64,000 bases of DNA from Aminipila sp963524205 (GCA_963524205.1 CAURED010000011.1:56283-120282); one strand, 5' to 3'. Shown: positions 55,146 through 63,948, numbered from the stretch's first letter. The notes: a model not told the origin generated them from the sequence alone. Made by a program: numbers and translations.

Positions 55146-55394
55146 TTACCTTATCATTTTATCTATTTCTTTTATATAGCACTGATAATTTCCTGCAAAA
55201 AACAGATTTATGCTTGCAACTGTTTCAGTAAGTAATGCTATTGAAGTAATCGTACCTGCAAGCTGTGCATTAATTCCAGCGACGCCAGTGAGATAAATCA
55301 TAAAAAAAGAGGCCACAAAATTATATATACATGCTTCTGATCCATTGCCAAATGCATATCCTACATATAATTTGCTGCCTCTTTCCCTAATCAT
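55146..55394 (-). pseudogene. truncated GPH-family (MelB-like) sodium:sugar symporter, N-terminal fragment
   Basis: 82 residues. The start GSKLYVGYAFGNGSEACIYNFVASFFMIYLTGVAGI resembles the KLxYGxGDxG...FNFV opening of glycoside-pentoside-hexuronide carriers, which are about 450 residues long. After about 65 residues the family pattern is lost and it ends with an unrelated tail. Only two of twelve helices remain. The ribosome site (ATAGAGGTG) is good, so a short peptide may still be made. It sits within the operon, 14 bases before the activator, so no polar damage is expected. Confidence 0.7.
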
Positions 55395-55441
55395 TTCACA
55401 CCTCTATTGCAAAATGCAACTTTTAATTCTTTGATATACTT

Positions 55442-56560
55442 CTAAAAGTTTTCTACTATTGTGTCAGGAGATACAAATTCTTTTCCAAATTTTAAGGCTG
55501 TTTCTTCCAGTGTTAACTGCCCCAGATAAGTAGTTAACCCTCTTCTTAGCCCTGCATTTTCCTTTAAGGCTTTTTTTACGCCCTTGTCTGCTATTTCAAT
55601 TACATACGGTATTGTAGCATTAGAGAGAGTAGTAGATGCCGTCTGAGCAAAAGCCGATGGAATATTATCTACTGCATAATGTATAATTCCTTCTTCCCTG
55701 TAAATGGGATTATCATGTGTCGTAGATCTACAGGTTTGAATAGCTCCTCCATCATCACAGGCTACATCAATTATCATAGCATTCCTCTTCATTAACTTCA
55801 AGTCTTCCCTGCTTACAAGATGATCCTTTCTTGTTTTATCCCAGAGAATGCAATTTATTAGTACATCTGTTTCCTTTAAACATTTTACTAAATTCGCTCT
55901 GTTTGAAATCATGAAGGAAACATTATTAGGTAGTTCTTTCTTAGCCTCTTCCATTGCCGCCATATTCACATCTAGTATTCTTACATTATTCCCAAAACTT
56001 GCCGCAAGTTCTGCTGCACCAAAGCCTGAGCTTCCTGCGCCTATAATTGTAATTGTAGGCGGTTCAACACCGCAAACATTATGAAGTAATTTTCCCGGTC
56101 CTCCATTTACGGTCTGACTAAAATGAAGAGCCGCTAAAAACCCTCCCTTTCCTGCAAGCTCACTCATTGGTTTTAATAAAGGAAATTTGCCTTTGCTATC
56201 AATAACATCTTCATATGCTATGCTTAAAATATTGCTTTTTAACAACTCTTCCGTCATCTCCCGATGTGCATTTGAATGAATATATGTAAATAGAATTTTA
56301 TTTTCTTTCATATATTTGTATTCTTCCGGAAATATTTCTTTTACTTTATATATTAAGTCTGCTTTTCCATATGCTGTATCTTTATCAACTATTTGTACCC
56401 CACAATCTTTATAATCCTGGTCTGAAAATCCACTTCCTAAGCCGGCGCCCCTTTCTACATACACCTCATGACCCCTTCTTGTTAACTCCATAGCTACAGT
56501 TGGAATCGCTGCTACTCTATATTCATTAGGCTTAATTTCTTTTGGTACTCCAATAATCAT
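55442..56560 (-). CDS. ald: alanine dehydrogenase-like NAD enzyme (AlaDH/PNT family), divergent
   Basis: 372 residues from the ATG at 56560, after ATGGAGGG. It would convert alanine and NAD to pyruvate, ammonia and NADH. R15 in PNEYRVA, K74 in YKVKEI (usually KVKEP), H95 in YIHSNAH, the NAD-binding TIIGAGSSGFGAAELA and DVACDDGG are present. The linker between the domains differs from usual Ald, and the P-to-I change after K74 is odd, so a related opine or amino-acid role is possible. It lies 65 bases after the NhaC-family gene; a longer frame to 56584 was rejected. Confidence 0.82.
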   Translation of the reverse strand: MIIGVPKEIKPNEYRVAAIPTVAMELTRRGHEVYVERGAGLGSGFSDQDYKDCGVQIVDKDTAYGKADLIYKVKEIFPEEYKYMKENKILFTYIHSNAHREMTEELLKSNILSIAYEDVIDSKGKFPLLKPMSELAGKGGFLAALHFSQTVNGGPGKLLHNVCGVEPPTITIIGAGSSGFGAAELAASFGNNVRILDVNMAAMEEAKKELPNNVSFMISNRANLVKCLKETDVLINCILWDKTRKDHLVSREDLKLMKRNAMIIDVACDDGGAIQTCRSTTHDNPIYREEGIIHYAVDNIPSAFAQTASTTLSNATIPYVIEIADKGVKKALKENAGLRRGLTTYLGQLTLEETALKFGKEFVSPDTIVENF

Positions 56561-56625
56561 TTTTAATCCCTCCATAATTATCATTTTGTAAAATTTTATC
56601 TGGTTTTAATTTTTCTATTCAGCTT

Positions 56626-58032
56626 CTAGCTGCAGATTATTCCTACAATAAGGAATCCAACGCAGGAAATTATCGCAGCCGTTGCCGCATAAGGAAGTTG
56701 TGTTTTAACGTGATCCACATGATCCGAACCCGATGCCAGAGAGGATAAGATCGTTGTATCTGATAAAGGTGAACAATGATCCCCAAAACATCCTCCGCCC
56801 ATTACGGCTCCAATAGCTGCATAAATAACCGATGAGATTTCTCCTCCTGTTACATTAAATGCAAGCGGGATGCAAATAGGTGTCATTATGGCATAGGTTC
56901 CCCATGATGTTCCTGTAAAAAATGAAATAAATGCACAAAGGCAGAAGGTCATTACCAGCAACAAAGTTGGTGTCATCCAATTCTCTGTAACACTAATCAC
57001 ATAATTTGCAGTTCCCAGCTGCTTACTAATAGCATTAATGCAATACGCTAATGAAAGAATAAGCATCGCACTCATGACACTTTTTATTCCCTCTACAGCA
57101 GTATCCATCAACTCATTTATCCCTCCCATTTTTTGAATGACCATAATGATGAATTGATATGCGACACCTGTAATTAAAGCTTCTAAAGTTTTCGCACTTC
57201 CCAGTACTATATATGTACCTACCGTAACTCCTATAATAATGAATGCCGGCATAAAGAAATTCAGTAATAAACTTGGTTTTATCCCCTCCTTAGGTTTTAT
57301 TTTTTCCAATTCTCCACTCATTAAAGGTCTTGCTTGATCGGATATTACTTTTCCTTCCTCTCTTGCCCTTACTTCTGCCTTTCTCATTGGTCCAAAATCA
57401 GGAATAACTCCAGTGCTAATTAATCCAACCATTAAAACAGAAAAGATTCCATAAAAGTTATATGGCACCATATGGAAAACAGCATTTGTAGCTAAGTCAA
57501 CATTTGTAAAAGCCCCTACGCCTACAAGCAAACCTGCCATATAAATTCCCCATGCCGAAAATGGTATAAGGGATATAACTGGTGCAGATGTAGAATCGCA
57601 AATATAAGCCAGTTTTTCCCTTGATACTTTTGCTTTATCTGTGATACCTCTCATAACAGACCCCACATATAATGGGCTAAAATAATCACTAAAGAAAATA
57701 AAGATTCCTAAAAGCCACGATACTACTTGAACTCCTCTAGCCTTTAATTTAAATTTTCCTATAAATTCTGCAAATGCATCAATTGCACCTGATTTTTGAA
57801 ACAGTGCAACCAAAACACCAATAAATACTTCAATACAAATAATCCATATAAAGTCAGCATTTCCAAGAGCACTTTGAAAAATACCGGACAAACCCATTAT
57901 CAGGTTCTGCCCCGTTATAGCTACTCCCACTAGAACTCCTATCAGAATAGATATAAGTGCATTTCTTGTAACAAATGCTAAAACTAAAGCTATTAACGCA
58001 GGTGCTAAAGATAAAATTCCGAAATTATCCAT
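56626..58032 (-). CDS. NhaC-family sodium-coupled transporter
   Basis: 468 residues with about 11 membrane helices and the NhaC-family pieces FFSDYFSPLYVGSVMRG, TDKAKVSREKLAYICDSTSAPVISLIPFS and GGGCFGDHCSPLSDTTILSS. Some members exchange sodium for protons; others carry amino acids. Next to an alanine-type dehydrogenase, amino-acid uptake is a fair guess. It is the first gene of the sigma-54 operon. The ATG follows GGAGGGAAAA. Confidence 0.88.
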   Translation of the reverse strand: MDNFGILSLAPALIALVLAFVTRNALISILIGVLVGVAITGQNLIMGLSGIFQSALGNADFIWIICIEVFIGVLVALFQKSGAIDAFAEFIGKFKLKARGVQVVSWLLGIFIFFSDYFSPLYVGSVMRGITDKAKVSREKLAYICDSTSAPVISLIPFSAWGIYMAGLLVGVGAFTNVDLATNAVFHMVPYNFYGIFSVLMVGLISTGVIPDFGPMRKAEVRAREEGKVISDQARPLMSGELEKIKPKEGIKPSLLLNFFMPAFIIIGVTVGTYIVLGSAKTLEALITGVAYQFIIMVIQKMGGINELMDTAVEGIKSVMSAMLILSLAYCINAISKQLGTANYVISVTENWMTPTLLLVMTFCLCAFISFFTGTSWGTYAIMTPICIPLAFNVTGGEISSVIYAAIGAVMGGGCFGDHCSPLSDTTILSSLASGSDHVDHVKTQLPYAATAAIISCVGFLIVGIICS

Positions 58033-58133
58033 TCATTTTCCCTCCTTACATTTTAACAGCGACATTAACGGTTCTGTAATCCGGATTAAATAAATTTAGG
58101 ATTTATATTAATTCTAAATCTTTAAATATAAAT

Positions 58134-58150
58134 AGCAATTTTTATGCCAA
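58134..58150 (-). promoter_or_regulatory. sigma-54 promoter of the NhaC-Ald operon
   Basis: The minus strand reads TTGGCATAAAAATTGCTA around 58133-58150; GG and GC are exactly 10 bases apart. It leaves a leader of about 90 bases. Confidence 0.8.
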
Positions 58151-58362
58151 AATAACAAGTACTGCTTTTTCAACATTTGTAAGAGTATTAAAAATTTCAA
58201 AAAAATTAGTTGACCAATTTTAGCCGAATTAATTTGTTTTTTTTGATAAGCGCCAAAAAATGGGCGTTTTAAATTTAATTTTTATATAAAGCGGCAACTT
58301 TCTGCCATTTTATCTTAATAACTTGATCAAGTATAAGTAATTTAGATTACTAAAATTAGAGA
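58151..58362. other. region upstream of the sigma-54 promoter; possible activator sites
   Basis: No gene. AAGCGCC-aaaaaatg-GGCGTTT (58248-58269) is a 7-base inverted repeat with one G-T, about 100 bases upstream, where sigma-54 activators usually bind. AT-rich otherwise. Confidence 0.4.
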
Positions 58363-58392
58363 TGAATATTATATAACAAATAGTTCATACTT
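58363..58392 (+). promoter_or_regulatory. candidate forespore (sigma-G/F type) promoter
   Basis: TGAATA (58363-58368), 17 bases, CATACTT (58386-58392). This is close to sigma-G promoters of small spore-protein genes (TGAATA and CATACTA). Transcription would start near 58399, which leaves a very short leader, so caution is needed. Confidence 0.5.
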
Positions 58393-58408
58393 TTAATGAG
58401 GTGATAAA

Positions 58409-58534
58409 ATGGATAATGCTAATTTGAACAATAAAAAAACAAATCATAAAAATTCAAAAAATTCTCCCCATGTTAATAAAGATCGTAAAACAAAGGGCAA
58501 AGAATTTGAAGACCAAAATAATGCTCAAGGATAA
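58409..58534 (+). CDS. small hydrophilic protein (41 aa), possible spore protein
   Basis: A gene too short for routine calling. It has ATGAGGTGATAAA just before the ATG, and an intrinsic terminator right after. The product is very rich in Asn, Lys and His (MDNANLNNKKTNHKNSKNS at the start), with no hydrophobic stretch, like several minor small acid-soluble spore proteins, but I cannot match it to a named one. A forespore-like promoter lies upstream. No cysteine or tryptophan. Confidence 0.62.
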   Translation: MDNANLNNKKTNHKNSKNSPHVNKDRKTKGKEFEDQNNAQG

Positions 58535-58550
58535 TTTAAGCTAAATTAGA

Positions 58551-58584
58551 AAAAGCTAATGGATAGAATCCATTAGCTTTTTTA
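58551..58584 (+). terminator. terminator of the 41-residue gene
   Basis: AAAAGCTAATGGA and TCCATTAGCTTTT form a 13-base stem followed by T. It supports that the small gene is real. Confidence 0.88.
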
Positions 58585-58891
58585 TTTAAAACTCAAATCC
58601 ACAAGATACTTTAAGGAATAATTATAGGAAATAAAATCTTTTTACAATTATGAGTCTTCCATTCCTCTGATTTAAACCATACCCTTTGGTCAACAAATTT
58701 AAATAACGTTTATATATAACCAAACATTATCACATTTCATTTATACTTTTAATTACTATTTAATTAACAGGTAATTTCTTCTAAAAAAAGGTAATATTAT
58801 GAATACTTTTGTGTTATGATAATTGTTGGTATTTTTAACATCATATAATATATTGGGAACTTTATTTACATTAAAAGGAGATTTTAATAAA
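58585..58891. other. intergenic DNA upstream of the YitT gene
   Basis: No gene or clear regulatory signal except the ribosome site AAAGGAGA at its end. A TATGAT near 58815 may be a -10 box, but no good -35 was found. Confidence 0.4.
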
Positions 58892-59755
58892 ATGAAAAAG
58901 TATCAACAGCTGATTTCAACCTCTTTAATTATTTTTGTCGCAAACATAGTTTTAGCTTTTGCAGTAGCCTGCTTTATAAGGCCTCATGGAATCATTATGG
59001 GAGGCGCAACAGGATTGTCATTAACTCTTGAACATTATCTGGGAGTAAATCTTTCGATTACCCTTACCATTTTAAATGTATGCCTATTTCTTTTAGGTTT
59101 CTTTTTCCTAGGGAAAAGATTTGCACTTACTACAATACTGAGTACTTTTCTTTACCCTCTTTTTGTCAGCATATTCTTATCCATTAAAACATTATCAAAA
59201 CTTACAGAAGATGTACTGCTTTCCACTATTTTAGGTGGAATACTTTTGGGTGTTGGTATGGGTTTAATCTTAAGAATGGGAGCATCTACTGGCGGTATGG
59301 ATATTCCTCCTCTTATTCTAAATAAAAAATTTCATATTCCCATAGCGTTATCCTTATACACCTTTGATACCTGCATACTACTGACACAAATTGCTTTTTC
59401 CACAACTGAGCAAGTTTTATATGGCGTGCTATTCACTATACTCACCAGCTTTATCGTAAATAAAGTGATACTTACAGGTACACAGCGTTCTCAGTTGTTT
59501 ATTATTTCAAAAGAATCTAACAAAATAAGAGATGAACTTCTTCATGAATTAAATTTGGGAGTCTCCCTTATTTGTATGGAAACGGCTATGACCCAGAATC
59601 CCCAAATGGCGGTTCTTTGTGTAACTACAAGTAGGAAGGTATATAGTGTTAACGCTGCGGTTCAACGAATTGATCCCAGTGCATTTATAACAATAAGCAG
59701 TATTAATGAGGTTAAAGGCAGAGGTTTTAGTTTTGACAGAGACCATACTAATTAA
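58892..59755 (+). CDS. YitT-family membrane protein
   Basis: 287 residues from the ATG at 58892, after AAAAGGAGATT; the frame starts 23 residues earlier without a site. Five to six membrane helices (DUF161), then a C-terminal DUF2179 domain of about 85 residues (with AVLCVTTSRKVYSVNAAVQRIDPSAFITI). GGATGLSL and GGMDIPPLI-type glycine loops are present. Function is unknown. A terminator separates it from the biotin genes. Confidence 0.92.
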   Translation: MKKYQQLISTSLIIFVANIVLAFAVACFIRPHGIIMGGATGLSLTLEHYLGVNLSITLTILNVCLFLLGFFFLGKRFALTTILSTFLYPLFVSIFLSIKTLSKLTEDVLLSTILGGILLGVGMGLILRMGASTGGMDIPPLILNKKFHIPIALSLYTFDTCILLTQIAFSTTEQVLYGVLFTILTSFIVNKVILTGTQRSQLFIISKESNKIRDELLHELNLGVSLICMETAMTQNPQMAVLCVTTSRKVYSVNAAVQRIDPSAFITISSINEVKGRGFSFDRDHTN

Positions 59756-59764
59756 TAAACAAAC

Positions 59765-59806
59765 AGCACCGCAGATTAAAATATAATTGGGCGGTGCTAT
59801 TTTTTA
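59765..59806 (+). terminator. terminator of the YitT gene
   Basis: AGCACCGC and GCGGTGCT with a 18-base loop, then ATTTTTT. Confidence 0.82.
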
Positions 59807-59811
59807 GACAT

Positions 59812-59845
59812 ATTGTAAACCTGTATTATTTTAATGGTTTACAAT
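59812..59845. promoter_or_regulatory. BirA (biotin repressor) operator
   Basis: ATTGTAAACC (59812-59821) and GGTTTACAAT (59836-59845) are perfect 10-base arms with 14 bases between, matching the TTGTAAACC-N14-GGTTTACAA pattern known for BirA in many bacteria. It covers the -35 box of bioY. Confidence 0.93.
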
Positions 59846-59866
59846 TATTTTTCCATGTGTTATACT
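59838..59866 (+). promoter_or_regulatory. promoter of bioYBD
   Basis: TTTACA (59838-59843), 17 bases, TATACT (59861-59866). The start near 59873 leaves a leader of about 95 bases. The -35 box lies inside the BirA site. Confidence 0.82.
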
Positions 59867-59968
59867 AACCTACATTAGAAAAGTTTTACATTTGTTTAAT
59901 TGCTATTCATTTTATGATCTAATCCAACTGGTGAAACAAATGCTAAATCGTATTAAAAGGAGTTTATT

Positions 59969-60559
59969 ATGAACAATGAAAATACCACTATTTTAACTGC
60001 AAAAAGAAAAATTACTACTAGGCAAATGGTTCTATGTGCCCTGTTTACTGCTTTAACTGCCGTTGGCGCTTTCATTCAGATTCCAGTGCCTTTTATGGAC
60101 TATTTTACCTTACAGTTCTTGTTTGTTACACTTGCAGGTATGATTCTTGGCTCACGTCTGGGTAGTATTGCTGTAGGTACTTATGTTGTAATGGGACTAT
60201 TGGGTATTCCCATCTTCGCTGCTGGCGGCGGGATACAATACATATTCAGACCAAGCTTCGGATACTTAATAGGTTTTATACTAACAGCCTTCGCCGTAGG
60301 TCTTTTATGTGAAAATTTCAGAAATCCTATTTTAAAACATTATTTAGCTGCTGCCTTTATTGGCATGTTTATTACTTACGCTATTGGTTTTGCCTATAAA
60401 TACTTTATGCTAAATTTCTATATGCACCAACCTACTGCTATTTGGGCTGTTATTGCAGCTTCTCTGCCTCTGGATATTCCAGGGGATGCTCTTTTATGTG
60501 TATTAGCTTCGCTATTAGCTGTACGTATTTGTAAAGCTTTAAAAAGATTGGGGATATAA
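59969..60559 (+). CDS. bioY: biotin transporter BioY
   Basis: 196 residues, six membrane helices; the substrate-binding S component of an ECF transporter for biotin. The GSRLGSIAVGTYVVMGLLGIPIFAAGGG block is the BioY signature. It needs EcfT and two ATPases, which are not in the window. First gene of bioYBD under BirA. The ATG follows AAAAGGAG. Confidence 0.95.
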   Translation: MNNENTTILTAKRKITTRQMVLCALFTALTAVGAFIQIPVPFMDYFTLQFLFVTLAGMILGSRLGSIAVGTYVVMGLLGIPIFAAGGGIQYIFRPSFGYLIGFILTAFAVGLLCENFRNPILKHYLAAAFIGMFITYAIGFAYKYFMLNFYMHQPTAIWAVIAASLPLDIPGDALLCVLASLLAVRICKALKRLGI

Positions 60560-60560
60560 A

Positions 60561-61538
60561 ATGATAAAAAACTTAAAGAGTAAAATCATTAATGGATATA
60601 AAATCACAAAGGAAGAAGCATTAAATCTATATGAGATATCATTATACTCCAAGGAGAAAATGGATACTCTTTGTAATGCCGCTAATGAAATTCGACAGCA
60701 CTACTGTGGAGATAATTTTGATATTTGCACTATTATAAATGGGAAATGTGGACGCTGCTCTGAAGACTGTAAATATTGTGCCCAATCTGTACATTACCCC
60801 GTAGATACAGAAAATTATTCCCTGCTTGATACAGAACCATTGCTAGAGGGGGCAAAATATAATGAAGATAAAGGCATCTTGCGTTATTCCATAGTTACCT
60901 CAGGAAGAACACTTACCGATAACGAATTAGATCAGTTGTGTGAAAGTTATAAAAGTCTTCATGAAAGCTCAGGTATCGCCTTATGCGCCTCCCATGGCCT
61001 TTTAAATTATGAACAGTTTACAAAATTAAAGAATGCAGGAGTAGTTCGTTATCATAATAACTTAGAAACCTCAAAAAGGAATTTTTCCAATATCTGCACC
61101 ACCCACACCTACGAGGATAAGATAGCCGCAATTAAAGCTGCCCGAAAGGCTGGTCTGACGGTCTGCAGTGGTGGAATAATGGGACTTGGAGAAACTATGG
61201 AGGATAGAATCAGTATGGCTTTTGACCTAAGAGAATTAGATATAAAGTCTGTGCCAATAAATATTTTAAATCCTATACCCCATACACCTTTTGAAAATAA
61301 TGCAATTTTAAGTGTTGAAGAAGTAAAAACAATTGTCGCTGTCTATCGCTTTATCCTTCCAGATGCAGCCCTCAGACTGGCAGGTGGAAGAGGTCTTTTA
61401 GCTGATAAAGGACGTAGCGTATTTACATCAGGTGCAAATGCTGCCATATCTGGAGATATGCTAACCACCTCTGGTATTAGTATTAGCTATGATATGGATA
61501 TGATAAAAGATTTGGGATTTAAAATCTCTAAACCTTAA
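60561..61538 (+). CDS. bioB: biotin synthase
   Basis: 325 residues, radical SAM. The 4Fe-4S/SAM cysteines are C66, C70 and C73 in CSEDCKYC. It adds sulfur to dethiobiotin. Other conserved pieces: SGRTL..., YHNNLETS, TVCSGGIMGLGE and a C-terminal LAGGRG. It starts 2 bases after the bioY stop, so translation is coupled. Confidence 0.97.
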   Translation: MIKNLKSKIINGYKITKEEALNLYEISLYSKEKMDTLCNAANEIRQHYCGDNFDICTIINGKCGRCSEDCKYCAQSVHYPVDTENYSLLDTEPLLEGAKYNEDKGILRYSIVTSGRTLTDNELDQLCESYKSLHESSGIALCASHGLLNYEQFTKLKNAGVVRYHNNLETSKRNFSNICTTHTYEDKIAAIKAARKAGLTVCSGGIMGLGETMEDRISMAFDLRELDIKSVPINILNPIPHTPFENNAILSVEEVKTIVAVYRFILPDAALRLAGGRGLLADKGRSVFTSGANAAISGDMLTTSGISISYDMDMIKDLGFKISKP

Positions 61539-61584
61539 AATTTCAATACTGTGCAAAATTTTTATCATCAGCTTAGGAGTCAAA

Positions 61585-62283
61585 ATGGAAACCAATATAT
61601 TTAACAACAGAAAAGGAATTTTTATAACTGCAACTGGTACAGATATAGGTAAAACTTACGTAAGTGGCCTAATTGTAAAAGAATTGCGTGATAATCATAT
61701 AAATGCTGGCTATTATAAGCCTGCATTAAGTGGGGCATACACGAAAAATGGTAAGTTAATTCCTGGTGACGCAGAATATGTCTGTCAAGTTTCAGGATTA
61801 ACCGAACCTTATGAAAATCTAGTATCCTACATGTTTCAAGCTGCAGTGTCACCCCATTTGGCGGCTCAAATGGAGTCAGGTATTGAGGTTAATAAAGACG
61901 TCATATGGGAAGATTATAATAAATTGAGCCAAAAGTACGACTTCATGGTTGTAGAGGGCTGTGGGGGCATTCTGTGCCCTCTAAACATTCCTAAATCTCC
62001 ATCCTCAGTCGTTAATCGCGATAAATCAAATTTACTTCTGCTGCCTGACATAATCAAACTGCTAAAGCTTGATATAATCATTGTGGCAGATGCAGGTCTG
62101 GGTACTATAAATCTGGTTCTGCTTACAGTGGAATATGCAAAGCAGCATTGCATAGGCATTGCCGGCATTATCCTTAATCATTTTGATGAAAGTAATTTTT
62201 TACATCAAGACAATAAAAAACAGATAGAGTTTCTTACAACTCTACCTGTTTTAGCCTGTATCCCTACGAAAACAGAAATTTAA
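61585..62283 (+). CDS. bioD: dethiobiotin synthetase
   Basis: 232 residues with the P-loop TATGTDIGKTYVSG (about 15-28) and EGCGGILCPL. It closes the ureido ring of dethiobiotin from DAPA, CO2 and ATP. bioA, bioF and pimeloyl genes are not here, so they lie elsewhere or the cell takes up DAPA. Its stop is 3 bases from the stop of the convergent psuG. Confidence 0.94.
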   Translation: METNIFNNRKGIFITATGTDIGKTYVSGLIVKELRDNHINAGYYKPALSGAYTKNGKLIPGDAEYVCQVSGLTEPYENLVSYMFQAAVSPHLAAQMESGIEVNKDVIWEDYNKLSQKYDFMVVEGCGGILCPLNIPKSPSSVVNRDKSNLLLLPDIIKLLKLDIIIVADAGLGTINLVLLTVEYAKQHCIGIAGIILNHFDESNFLHQDNKKQIEFLTTLPVLACIPTKTEI

Positions 62284-62285
62284 TA

Positions 62286-63206
62286 TTATTTACACATTTC
62301 ACATGCAATCTGTGATGCAAGTTTTGCATTATTATATACTAGCTGAATATTTGAATCAAGGCTTTCTCCACCTGTGATTTCTTTAATCTTGGCAAGTAAG
62401 AATGGAGTTGTTTCTTTTCCCTTAATGCCTTTAGTCTTTGCTTCTTCTATAGCATCCTCTATAGACTTATTGATATATGCAGGGTCCATAGCATACTGCT
62501 CTGGAATAGGATTAGTTACAAGCACTCCACCTTTCAGTTCCAGTTCAAGTTTTGCAGTCCATGCATCCGCAATTTCCTTAGGTGTATCCATACGATAGTC
62601 TACATTAAAGTCACTTTCTCTAGTATAAAAGGCTGGCAGTGTCTTTGTCTGATATCCAATAACAGGTACTCCCTTTGTTTCTAAGTATTCTAATGTAAGT
62701 CCTAAATCAAGAATGGATTTTGCACCTGCACAGACAACCATTACTGGTGTCATTCCTAGTTCTTCAAGGTCAGCAGAAATATCCATAGTCACTTCAGCTC
62801 CTCTATGTACTCCACCAATACCACCTGTAGCAAAGACTTTAACACCAGCCATTGCCGCTAAAATCATAGTAGTCGCTACAGTAGTTGCTCCATCTGCCTT
62901 AGCTGCTACTAAAACAGGAACATCTCTTCTGCTGGCTTTCGTAACCTCAAGACCCCTTTTTCCAAGATAATCTATTTCTTCTGGAGAAATACCTACTTTT
63001 AATCTGCCTTTTATTATTGCAATAGTAGCAGGTACAGCGCCATTTTCACGGATAATCTTTTCTACCTGCAGTGCTGTTTCAACATTCTGAGGATAAGGCA
63101 TTCCATGAGAAATAATTGTAGATTCAAGAGCAACAACAGGCTTTCCTGTCTCTAATGCTTCTTTCACTTCTACTGCAACATCTAGATATCTATTAAATTC
63201 ATTCAT
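62286..63206 (-). CDS. psuG: pseudouridine-5'-phosphate glycosidase
   Basis: 306 residues. It splits pseudouridine 5'-phosphate into uracil and ribose 5-phosphate. The family blocks are ALESTIISHGMPYPQN, TVATTMILAAMAGVKVFATGGIGGVHRG and VVCAGAKSILDLGLTLEYLE. The pseudouridine kinase partner psuK is not beside it. The upstream gene is a phosphodiesterase on the same strand, 39 bases away. Confidence 0.95.
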   Translation of the reverse strand: MNEFNRYLDVAVEVKEALETGKPVVALESTIISHGMPYPQNVETALQVEKIIRENGAVPATIAIIKGRLKVGISPEEIDYLGKRGLEVTKASRRDVPVLVAAKADGATTVATTMILAAMAGVKVFATGGIGGVHRGAEVTMDISADLEELGMTPVMVVCAGAKSILDLGLTLEYLETKGVPVIGYQTKTLPAFYTRESDFNVDYRMDTPKEIADAWTAKLELELKGGVLVTNPIPEQYAMDPAYINKSIEDAIEEAKTKGIKGKETTPFLLAKIKEITGGESLDSNIQLVYNNAKLASQIACEMCK

Positions 63207-63244
63207 TCTTTTTTACCTTCCTTTTTTAGTTAACCATTCAGCCT

Positions 63245-63805
63245 TTATTTTATATTATATTCCATGTAAGCATTCCCATCAAAATCCTTCCATGTAAATG
63301 TATTATCTTCTAAAATCATATAACTATGGGTACTATTCTCTTTAGGAATAGAAACCGATCCAGGGTTCATATATATATAGTCTATCTGGCCACATTGTCC
63401 ATATCCTTTGCATTTAGGCACATGCGTGTGACCATTTAAAAGTATATCACCTTTCTTAAGTGGTGGTAAATTTTCAGGATTTAATTTGTGTCCATGAGTT
63501 ATAAACATCATACGATGTCCCAAATATAATATGCAATATTCCGCTAAAACTGGGAAATTCAGCACCATCTGGTCCACTTCTGCCTCACAGTTGCCTCTAA
63601 CGCATAATATTTCTTCACTTATACTGTTAAGCATTTCTATGACCCTTTTAGGCTCATAATCTTTTGGCAGATCATTTCTGGGTCCATGATAAAGAATATC
63701 TCCAAGCAGTAATAATTTTTCTGCTTTTTCTTCTTTATAAACTTCTATCATCTTATTACAATAATATGCAGAACCATGTATATCTGATGCTATCATTACT
63801 TTCAT
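63245..63805 (-). CDS. yfcE: YfcE/MJ0936-type metallophosphodiesterase
   Basis: 186 residues, calcineurin-like fold with SDIHGSAYY, GDILYHG, GNCEAEVDQ, THGHKLNP and NGHTHVPKC, all metal-binding steps in the right order. The natural substrate is unknown; YfcE of E. coli cuts phosphodiesters in vitro. The ATG follows AAGGGGGTT. Confidence 0.94.
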   Translation of the reverse strand: MKVMIASDIHGSAYYCNKMIEVYKEEKAEKLLLLGDILYHGPRNDLPKDYEPKRVIEMLNSISEEILCVRGNCEAEVDQMVLNFPVLAEYCILYLGHRMMFITHGHKLNPENLPPLKKGDILLNGHTHVPKCKGYGQCGQIDYIYMNPGSVSIPKENSTHSYMILEDNTFTWKDFDGNAYMEYNIK

Positions 63806-63890
63806 ATTAACCCCCTTAAGTATCTTGTTTTAAATCAATACCTTATTCTTTATTTTACCACAAAATACCCTTTTATTGCATATAACATAT

Positions 63891-63924
63891 TATAAAAAAG
63901 ACGGTTTCTCACGAAACCGTCTTT
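63891..63924 (-). terminator. terminator of tuf
   Basis: AAAGACGGTTTC-gtga-GAAACCGTCTTT, followed by TTTTATA on the minus strand. Confidence 0.9.
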
Positions 63925-63948
63925 AAAAACTATTTTGCTAAATAATAA

